The notes below the pieces were generated by a model. It had not been told where the DNA came from. It ran no database searches and worked only from the letters and a program-made list of their open reading frames with translations. A stretch of 64,000 nucleotides of DNA from Actinoplanes sp. L3-i22 (GTDB lineage: Bacteria; Actinomycetota; Actinomycetes; Mycobacteriales; Micromonosporaceae), in NCBI RefSeq assembly GCF_019704555.1, contig NZ_AP024745.1:6828501-6892500 (forward strand), written 5' to 3'. Positions within the stretch are counted from its first letter, which is position 1; the number at the start of each line of letters is the position of its first letter. Shown here one piece after another: positions 58,270 through 64,000 of the stretch. The position numbers and the translations under genes were made by a program.

Positions 58270-58889
58270 GCCGTTACCCCCGCTCCCAGGCAGTCCCGTA
58301 ACCGGATCAGCCCGTCTCGCATCCGCGTCTTGACCGTTCCGACCGGGGCCTTGAGCAACTCGGCGACCTGCGGATACGAATAGCCCTGGTAGTAGGCGAG
58401 GGTGACGGCCTGCCGCTGCAGCTCGGTGAGGTCGTCCAGGCAGTGCCGGACCTGCTGGCGCTCCAGCCGGCCGGACACCTCGTCGGCGACCGAGTCGTAC
58501 GGCGTGTCGATCGCCGCCACGCCGGCCCGCATCGTGCGGTCGGCGGCGGTCTGCTCGGCGCGCACCCGGTCGACGGCCCGCCGATGCGCGATCGTGAACA
58601 CCCACGCGGTCGCCGAGCCGCACGCCGGATCGAAGCGGGCCGCGGTCCGCCAGACCTCGACGAGGACCTCCTGGGCGACCTCCTCGGCCAGCGCCGGGTC
58701 CCGCAGCATCCGCCGGATCAGGCCGTAGACACGCGGCGCGACCAGGTCGTAGAGCCGGGCGAACGCCTGCTCGTCGCCGCGCGCGGTGGCCCGCAGCAGC
58801 TCACCGGGGTCCGGCGGCGCCGTCTGCGGGGTGTCGTCCGGGACCGGTGTCAGATGGTCCGGCCGGCGCCCCGTTGCACGTTCCGCCAT
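58266..58889 (-). CDS. sigK: ECF sigma factor SigK
   Basis: This 207-residue protein has region 2 ARLYDLVAPRVYGLIRRMLR with VAQEVLVEVWRTAARFDP and TAWVFTIAHRRAVDRVR, and region 4 LTELQRQAVTLAYYQGYSYP with VAELLKAPVGTVKTRMRDGL. Together with the downstream rskA, the fasciclin lipoprotein and the Mo oxidoreductase it matches the SigK module of mycobacteria. A promoter motif of its own type lies upstream, which suggests autoactivation. Confidence 0.92.
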   Translation of the reverse strand: MAERATGRRPDHLTPVPDDTPQTAPPDPGELLRATARGDEQAFARLYDLVAPRVYGLIRRMLRDPALAEEVAQEVLVEVWRTAARFDPACGSATAWVFTIAHRRAVDRVRAEQTAADRTMRAGVAAIDTPYDSVADEVSGRLERQQVRHCLDDLTELQRQAVTLAYYQGYSYPQVAELLKAPVGTVKTRMRDGLIRLRDCLGAGVTA

Positions 58890-58929
58890 GAAATGTCCGC
58901 CCCTCGCTCCGCCTGATCGTCAACTCGGG

Positions 58930-58956
58930 ATTCGGAGCCGAGCGGCGAGCGGATGG
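58930..58956 (-). promoter_or_regulatory. SigK-type promoter before sigK
   Basis: CCATCC (58951-58956 on minus) and CCGAAT (58930-58935) are separated by 15 bases, 41 bases before the sigK ATG. Both hexamers match the mycobacterial SigK consensus as I recall it. Confidence 0.75.
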
Positions 58957-59004
58957 GTGAGAGCAGCGGAAAGTTTCCTCCGGCGGCCCGGTACCCTGCC
59001 GGGC

Positions 59005-59367
59005 ATGATCTTTGTGGGAAACATTCTGGCCGGGATCGTCGCGCTGATCCACGTCTACATCCTGGTGCTGGAGATGTTCCTGTGGACCAAGCCGCGCGGG
59101 TACAAGGCGTTCGGGCTCACCCCGGAGTTCGCCGAGCAGACCAAGACGCTCGGGCTCAACCAGGGTCTCTACAACGGGTTCCTGGCGGCCGGCCTGATCG
59201 CGGGCCTGATCGCCGGCGGTGACACCGGCTTCGCGGCGAAGGTTTTCTTCCTGTGCTGCGTGGCGGTGGCCGGGGTGGTCGGCGCGCTCACCGCCAGCAA
59301 GCGGATCCTGTACGTGCAGACCGTCCCCGCCGTCCTCGCCCTGATCTTCGTGATCCTCGGCCACTGA
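59005..59367 (+). CDS. DUF1304 membrane protein
   Basis: This 120-residue protein has four helices: GNILAGIVALIHVYILVLEM, then LGLNQGLYNGFLAAGLIAGL, FFLCCVAVAGVVGALTAS and VQTVPAVLALIFVILG. The NQGLYNGFLA block is diagnostic of DUF1304. It is divergent from sigK with 115 bases between the starts. No function is established for the family. Confidence 0.9.
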   Translation: MIFVGNILAGIVALIHVYILVLEMFLWTKPRGYKAFGLTPEFAEQTKTLGLNQGLYNGFLAAGLIAGLIAGGDTGFAAKVFFLCCVAVAGVVGALTASKRILYVQTVPAVLALIFVILGH

Positions 59368-59400
59368 GCCGGGCCGTGCGGCGGCGGTGCGGGCCTGGCA

Positions 59401-59913
59401 CTAGGCGCAGGCCTTGGTGAACTCGCGCGCCCACGGATGCCCGTCGAGCAGCGCGTCGACGTTCCGGACGGCGGCGTCGCGCGGCTCGACCCGGACCGTG
59501 ACCCGCATCGCGAACAGATCGGTCCCGGCGCACGGCAGCTCGATGTCGAACCCCTGGTAGCTGACCCCGGCCGGGTCGACCCAGCGATCCGGCACGGTGA
59601 TCGTGTTCACCGTGATCCCGCTGAGCCCGCGGACCCGGAACGCGGCCGGCCCGGCATTGACGATCGCCACGTGGCCGTAGATCCGGGCGGTCCCCTGGCT
59701 CCCCGCCTCCACCCGGTCGCCGACCCAGTCACTCGCGTCGGCCAGCACCAGGACGCCGACCGTGTCGCGTCCCCGCTGCTCGTCCCATCGATGCACGGCG
59801 AGCCCGCTGACCAGGCCACTCAGCAGGACCGCGGCCGCCACCGCGGGCCAGACCCGCCGGCGGTGCTCGGCGGCCGGCGCCCCCGGCCCGTGGTCCAGAT
59901 CGATCATCGCCAT
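59401..59913 (-). CDS. Hypothetical membrane-anchored protein
   Basis: This is a 170-residue protein. A short cytoplasmic N-terminus is followed by one helix (VWPAVAAAVLLSGLVSGLAV) and an outside beta-rich domain (ARIYGHVAIVNAGPAAFRVR, TVPDRWVDPAGVSYQGFDIE) with Cys in ELPCAGTD and KACA at the end that could pair. Family not recognised. It converges with the DUF1304 gene. Confidence 0.75.
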   Translation of the reverse strand: MAMIDLDHGPGAPAAEHRRRVWPAVAAAVLLSGLVSGLAVHRWDEQRGRDTVGVLVLADASDWVGDRVEAGSQGTARIYGHVAIVNAGPAAFRVRGLSGITVNTITVPDRWVDPAGVSYQGFDIELPCAGTDLFAMRVTVRVEPRDAAVRNVDALLDGHPWAREFTKACA

Positions 59914-60085
59914 GCTCTCCCCCGTCGCCGCGGATCAGTATGCCGGTCCCGGGCAACGCCGGAATTGATCGTTTGGACCGCTTCCGGCGCGGTCCGGACG
60001 ACCGCGCGCCGCGCACCGGATATTCCGCCTGCCGGTCCTCCACACCCGCACCGACGAGGAGGTCCGGCGGCCTCCACGGCTCCCG

Positions 60086-60174
60086 TCAGCGGGCCAGCAG
60101 GTTCCGCGGCTCCTTCAGCGGGCCGGCAGGTTCCGCGGCTCCCTTCAGCGGGCCAGCAGGTTCCGCAGCTCCTG
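60086..60174. repeat. Copies of the ATPase gene's 3' end, downstream of its stop
   Basis: Three units of 29-30 bases (TCAGCGGGCCAGCAGGTTCC then GCGGCTCC) start at 60086, 60115 and 60145. The unit at 60145 is the last coding part (RNLLAR and stop) of the ATPase gene. The other two repeat it outside the gene. Confidence 0.85.
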
Positions 60175-61422
60175 GAAGCGGCGCACCTCGCGCTCGTCGG
60201 CCCGGTCGGTGAACACCCGCGCCTCCAGCTCGGTGAACTCCCGGCGCAGCCGGACCACCTGCTCCGAGTACGGCGTGTCCAGCCCGAACAACTCGGAGAT
60301 CACCGCGTCGTCGCCGGTGCCGTGCACGATCCGCTGATGACGCGCCCGGTCCAGGATCCGGGGCGGCTCGTCCTCGCCCGGGCCGGGCAGGTGGATCAGG
60401 CCGTGCTCGTCGGCGGCCTGGCAGATGTACGGACTGTGCGTGGTCACGATGAACTGGATCCGCGGGAAGTGCTGCTTGAGCCAGCCGCCGATCCGCTGCT
60501 GCCACGACACGTGCAGGTGCGCGTCGACCTCGTCGATGATCACCACGCCCGGCGCGGTCACCACGGTCGAGGTGAGCGAGTCGACGGGCAGTTCGCCGTA
60601 CGCCTCGGAAAGTTGTTTCAGGATGTCGACCACGAGCGCGGCGACCGCACGGTAGCCGTCACTCATCTCCCGCAGCGGGAACCGTTCGCCGTCCCGCTCG
60701 ACCCACAGGCCCTCCGAGTCGACGTCCTGGAGCAGGTAACCGTCCGGCAGCAGCCCGTCGCCGAGCACCGCGAGCGCGAGCTTCTTCAGCCGGGCGGCGC
60801 CGGCCCGCCGCTCCAGCGACCGCAGGTGCTGCTCGATCAGCCAGCTCACGCCCTCGGCGAGCGAGGCGTCCTCGTGGAACAGGGTGGCCATCCGCGCGGC
60901 CGGGCCACGCCGCAGCGCGAGCCGCTGACCCTCGCCCGAACCGCCCGCGAGCCGGCGGAACGGGCCGTACGCGGCGAAGAACCAGCCGATCGGATCGTCC
61001 AGCCACAGGTCCCGCCGGGCCGCGTCGAAGCGGGGGCTGCCCGGGGACTCGTAGAGCGCGGGCTGCCGCCCGGTGTCGCCGGGGACGCGCCACCACAGGC
61101 CGGCGGAGAACGGCTCGTCGGTGACGCCGAGGCCGGGGTCCGAGTCGTACTCCGGGTCCGGGACCAGCCGGACCTCGACCGCGGCGTCCGGCTTGCCCTT
61201 CGAGACCCAGTCGGTGAAGTCCGGCACCAGGACCCGGGCCAGGAACGGGCCACCGATCGCCAGGGCGACCGCGCGCAGCAGCGACGTCTTGCCGGAGCCG
61301 TTGCGGCCGGCCAGGACGGTCCACCCGGCGAGTGAACCGTCCGGCCTGGTCAGATCGAGGGTGACGGTGCGGCCGTCGTGGAAGCCGCGCACGTTCTCCA
61401 GCCGGATCTCCTGGATGTACAC
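60145..61422 (-). CDS. OLD/RecF-like AAA ATPase
   Basis: This 425-residue protein has Walker A in VLAGRNGSGKTSLLRAVALA (about 37-56), a signature-like EMSDGYRAVAALVVDI, Walker B VVIIDEVDAHLHVSWQQRI and H-loop QFIVTTHSPYICQAAD. The layout fits AAA_15/AAA_21 ATPases of the RecF/OLD type. No TOPRIM nuclease domain follows; the C-terminal 60 residues are helical. It may act in DNA repair or phage defence. Neighbours give no hint. Confidence 0.85.
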   Translation of the reverse strand: MYIQEIRLENVRGFHDGRTVTLDLTRPDGSLAGWTVLAGRNGSGKTSLLRAVALAIGGPFLARVLVPDFTDWVSKGKPDAAVEVRLVPDPEYDSDPGLGVTDEPFSAGLWWRVPGDTGRQPALYESPGSPRFDAARRDLWLDDPIGWFFAAYGPFRRLAGGSGEGQRLALRRGPAARMATLFHEDASLAEGVSWLIEQHLRSLERRAGAARLKKLALAVLGDGLLPDGYLLQDVDSEGLWVERDGERFPLREMSDGYRAVAALVVDILKQLSEAYGELPVDSLTSTVVTAPGVVIIDEVDAHLHVSWQQRIGGWLKQHFPRIQFIVTTHSPYICQAADEHGLIHLPGPGEDEPPRILDRARHQRIVHGTGDDAVISELFGLDTPYSEQVVRLRREFTELEARVFTDRADEREVRRFQELRNLLAR

Positions 61423-61469
61423 GCGGCCACTCTATCGACACTCACCGTTGGCACGGGCTGGCCGGCTCG

Positions 61470-62465
61470 TCAGAACGGGTTGACCGGCGACTCGGCGGGC
61501 GCGGCGAGGAGCTGCTCGATCTCGTCGTCCAGGCGGACCAGGGTCAGCGAGGCGCCGGCCATGTCGAGCGACGTGCAGTACTCGTTGACGTACGACCGGG
61601 CGATCGTGATGCCCAGGTCGGCCAGCCGGTGATGGGCGCGCCGGTAGGCGATGTACAGCTCGCTGATCGGGGTGCCGCCCAGCCCGTTGATCATCAGGGC
61701 CACGCTGTCTCCCGAGCGGTAGGGCAGATCCGGCACCACCGCGTCCACCAGGGCGTCCACGATCGCGTCGGCGTCGGTGAGCTTGCGGCGCTCGCGGCCC
61801 GGCTCGCCGTGGATGCCCACGCCGAACTCCATCTCGTCGGCGCCCAGCTCGAACAGCGGCGACCCCTTCGCCGGCGGCGTGCAGGCGGTCAGGCCGACCC
61901 CCATGGTCCGGGTCACGTCGTTGACCCGGCGGCCGATCCGGACCAGCTCGTCGAGCTCGGCGCCCCGCTCGGCGGCGGCGCCGACGGCCTTGATGACGAA
62001 GAAATTTCCCGCCACGCCGCGCCGGCCCACGGTGTAGAGCGAGTCGGTCACCGCGACGTCGTCGTTGATGGTGAGAATTTCCGTCCGGACGCCGTCCGCG
62101 TCGGCCATCTCCTTGCCCATGTCGAACGCCATCCGGTCGCCCGTGTAGTTGTTGACCAGCAGCAGCACGCCCTTCGGTGAGGCCAGCAGCTTGGCCGTCT
62201 CGTACACGTAGTCCATCGGCGGCGCCGCGAACACGTCGCCCGGGCAGGCCGCGTCGAGCAGCCCCTTCCCGACCACCATCACGTGCGCCGGCTCGTGCCC
62301 GGACCCGGAGCCCTGCACGATCGAGACCTTGTCCTGGCGCGGCGCGTCGGCCCGCATGATCAGGTTGTAGGCGGGGACGTACCGGAGGGTGTCCGGGTTG
62401 GCGAGCGCCAGGCCCTCCAGCATCTCCGGCACGAAGTTCTTCGGGTCGTTGACAAATTTCTTCAT
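61470..62465 (-). CDS. dhaK: DhaK, dihydroxyacetone-kinase-type subunit
   Basis: This 331-residue protein has DhaK motifs: IVQGSGSGHEPAH near residue 50, FAAPPMDYVYETAK, LLLVNNYTGDRMAFDMG and FGVGIHGEPG, whose His binds the keto substrate covalently. SVALMINGLGGTPISELYIA is also conserved. It phosphorylates dihydroxyacetone or a related ketose such as erythrulose with DhaL. The ATG overlaps the dhaL stop. No DhaM or PTS gene is in the window, so the phosphate donor (PEP via DhaM, or ATP) is open. Confidence 0.93.
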   Translation of the reverse strand: MKKFVNDPKNFVPEMLEGLALANPDTLRYVPAYNLIMRADAPRQDKVSIVQGSGSGHEPAHVMVVGKGLLDAACPGDVFAAPPMDYVYETAKLLASPKGVLLLVNNYTGDRMAFDMGKEMADADGVRTEILTINDDVAVTDSLYTVGRRGVAGNFFVIKAVGAAAERGAELDELVRIGRRVNDVTRTMGVGLTACTPPAKGSPLFELGADEMEFGVGIHGEPGRERRKLTDADAIVDALVDAVVPDLPYRSGDSVALMINGLGGTPISELYIAYRRAHHRLADLGITIARSYVNEYCTSLDMAGASLTLVRLDDEIEQLLAAPAESPVNPF

Positions 62466-63067
62466 GATGCGGCTCCCTGGGCATTCCACACTTCGCTGAT
62501 GCGTTCGGCGATGACCGCCACCGCCATGGCCCCCGCGTCCACCGATCCCCGGCTGCGCTCCCCGGTGTAGGCCGCCCGGCCCCGCTTCGCCACCATCGAC
62601 ACGGTCGCGTCCGCGGCGTCCCGGGCGGCCCGCGCCGCCTCGCCGACGTCGCCGGTCTTCTCCAGCGCGTCGATGAACGGGACCAGCGCGTCCAGCAGGG
62701 TCTTGTCGCCGACGTCCGACTGGCCGCGGGCCTTGATCCCCTCGACGGACGCGCGCAACATGGCCACGACCCGCGCCCGGTCGAGGGGCTCGGCGGCCGC
62801 CGCCCCGGCCCGCAGGAACGCCGTCCCCCAGATCGGGCCGGAGGTGCCGCCGATCCGCGAGGCGATCGTCATTCCGCAGCGTTTCAAGAAAATCCCGGCA
62901 TCGGTACGGTCGATCTCCGCCCACCCGTCGAGCAGCTTCTCGAACCCGCGCGCCAGCGAATACCCGAAGTCACCGTCCCCCACGACGGAGTCGAGGTCCC
63001 CGAAGTACCGCTCGTTGGCAATCGCCGTCTCCGCAATGGTCCGGACCACAAGCTCGGTCCCGTTCAC
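62462..63067 (-). CDS. dhaL: DhaL, nucleotide-binding kinase subunit
   Basis: This 201-residue protein starts from GTG 63067, overlapping the HAD stop as GTGA. The Mg-ADP site motif is seen in SVVGDGDFGYSLARGFEKLL (Asp-x-Asp). MTIASRIGGTSGPIWGTAFL and the C-terminal GRAAYTGERSRGSVDAGAMA are typical of DhaL. It pairs with DhaK directly downstream. The last codons overlap the dhaK start. Confidence 0.93.
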   Translation of the reverse strand: MNGTELVVRTIAETAIANERYFGDLDSVVGDGDFGYSLARGFEKLLDGWAEIDRTDAGIFLKRCGMTIASRIGGTSGPIWGTAFLRAGAAAAEPLDRARVVAMLRASVEGIKARGQSDVGDKTLLDALVPFIDALEKTGDVGEAARAARDAADATVSMVAKRGRAAYTGERSRGSVDAGAMAVAVIAERISEVWNAQGAAS

Positions 63068-63963
63068 GAAAAGCCCCTTTCCGGCAGGCAGGCCCGCAGG
63101 TCGTCGAGGGTGAGGAAGTCGCCGGGCTTGGCCGCGCCGCGGTTGGCGAGGATGTCGATCGGCGGCCGGTCCGGATCGCCCAGCTCGGACACGACCAGCG
63201 CCGCCTCGCCGAAGTCCTCGTCGCGGGTGTAGTCGTTGACCGTGACCACGCAGGTCAGCCCGGCTCCGATGGCTGCGAGCAGCCCGTTGCGCGAGTCCTC
63301 GATCACCAGGGTGGCGGCCGGGTCGAGCGCCAGGCTCCGCACGGTCAGCCGGTAGATCGCCGGATCCGGCTTCTTCGCCGGCACCACGTCCCCGGCGAAC
63401 ACCGGAATCCGCCCGGCGAGTTCCGCACCGACCGCATGCGCGAGCACCGCCCGAACCGAAACCTCCGCCGAGGTAGACGCCACCGCGACCGTCCATCCGG
63501 CCCCCACCGCTTCCCCGATGATCCGGGCGATGCCAGGGCGAGCCGGAATCCGCCCCGCCGACACCAGCTCCCGGAAGATCTCCGTCTTGGTCCGGTGCCA
63601 GGCCGCAATCGCCGCGGCACGAGCCCCCTCCATCCCGGCCGGCGCCACATTTCCACGCGGACCGCCCCCACCCATCGCCCGCGAAGGCCCACCAACCGTG
63701 TCGGCTTCGGGCTGTTCGAGTGTTCCGTCGGCCCGGATCGGCCCGAGCGTTCCGTCGGCCCGGATCGGCCCGAGCGTTCCGTCGGTGAAGAGGCTGGCCA
63801 GGCGTTCCTTGCCGCCGCCGATCCGCAGCCGGCGGCCGTACTCGGCCTCGGACCAGCGCACCGGCAATCCGTAGCGTTCGAAGGTCGCGTTGAACGCGGG
63901 CAGGTGTCCATCGCGCTCGGTGTCGGCGAGTACCCCGTCGCAGTCGAAGATCAGCGCGGTCAC
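63064..63963 (-). CDS. HAD-IA phosphatase (CbbY-like) with repeat insert
   Basis: This 299-residue protein has the nucleophile motif LIFDCDGVLADTERDGH, the motif II strand VAVASTSAEVS, Lys and Asp in VPAKKPDPAIY and VIEDSRNGLLAA. The cap domain carries an unusual insert at about 60-105: three DGTLGPIRA-like units coded by 27-bp repeats (63722-63790), followed by Gly-rich sequence. It probably dephosphorylates a sugar phosphate of the DhaKL pathway. It is first in the three-gene operon. Confidence 0.9.
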   Translation of the reverse strand: MTALIFDCDGVLADTERDGHLPAFNATFERYGLPVRWSEAEYGRRLRIGGGKERLASLFTDGTLGPIRADGTLGPIRADGTLEQPEADTVGGPSRAMGGGGPRGNVAPAGMEGARAAAIAAWHRTKTEIFRELVSAGRIPARPGIARIIGEAVGAGWTVAVASTSAEVSVRAVLAHAVGAELAGRIPVFAGDVVPAKKPDPAIYRLTVRSLALDPAATLVIEDSRNGLLAAIGAGLTCVVTVNDYTRDEDFGEAALVVSELGDPDRPPIDILANRGAAKPGDFLTLDDLRACLPERGFS

Positions 63964-64000
63964 CAGGCCCGCCCCGAACTCCGGAAGAGCCGGATGTGCC

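Overview
The window is very GC-rich actinobacterial DNA (about 70 percent or more by eye, strong G/C third-position bias, many GTG starts, short overlaps between co-directional genes). F420-type luciferase-like monooxygenase, sigK/rskA with a fasciclin lipoprotein, emfourin-protealysin, DUF6745 and STM4014/STM4015 genes and several STAS/ATPase partner-switching genes point to a filamentous actinomycete, most likely Micromonosporaceae (Actinoplanes-like). The genus is an inference. I saw no rRNA, tRNA or CRISPR array.

Positions 1 to about 17.3 kb are an accessory island in decay. It holds an ECF-type sigma factor, two tyrosine recombinase genes that both look damaged (one has an in-frame stop plus a hexanucleotide expansion, the other has His in place of the catalytic Tyr), a serine-recombinase tail, a WD40 tail, an AbiGi-like and an AbiJ-like phage-defence candidate, a local drop in GC near 9.0-9.8 kb, and several frameshifted remnants. 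Inside it sits a compact minus-strand cluster (about 6.5 to 4.95 kb): an HTH protein, a Cys-pair mini-protein and a polynucleotide-kinase-like P-loop protein, with two or three micro-ORFs wedged between them. It is followed by a separate 75-residue gene with its own terminator.

From about 18 kb the chromosome looks ordinary: an F420-dependent oxidoreductase, an NmrA-like protein, a nucleoside deaminase, an MFS exporter, a cytoplasmic protealysin-type protease next to its inhibitor emfourin, STM4015/STM4014, a DUF6745 pair, a TrkA-type potassium channel, a secreted GH92 mannosidase under a LacI-type operator, and a two-component system divergent from an ABC exporter of the MacB/FtsX type.

Positions 40 to 47 kb form a signalling block: a sigma factor fused to a STAS domain, two STAS plus HATPase proteins, a free STAS protein, and CheB next to a CheR-PAS-coiled coil-PAS protein. 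Their domains suggest one partner-switching network coupled to a CheB/CheR-like sensor module.

Positions 47 to 64 kb hold a nitronate monooxygenase-like enzyme, a hemerythrin protein, a GGDEF protein with a degenerate EAL domain, an HSL-type esterase, SelO, and a complete SigK module (sigK, rskA, fasciclin lipoprotein, membrane-bound molybdopterin oxidoreductase) with matching promoter motifs before sigK and before the fasciclin gene. The end carries an OLD/RecF-like ATPase and a HAD-dhaL-dhaK operon.

A theme across the window is short tandem duplication, both between genes and in frame inside proteins (recombinase, STM4014, histidine kinase, FtsX permease, HAD, zinc-ribbon protein).
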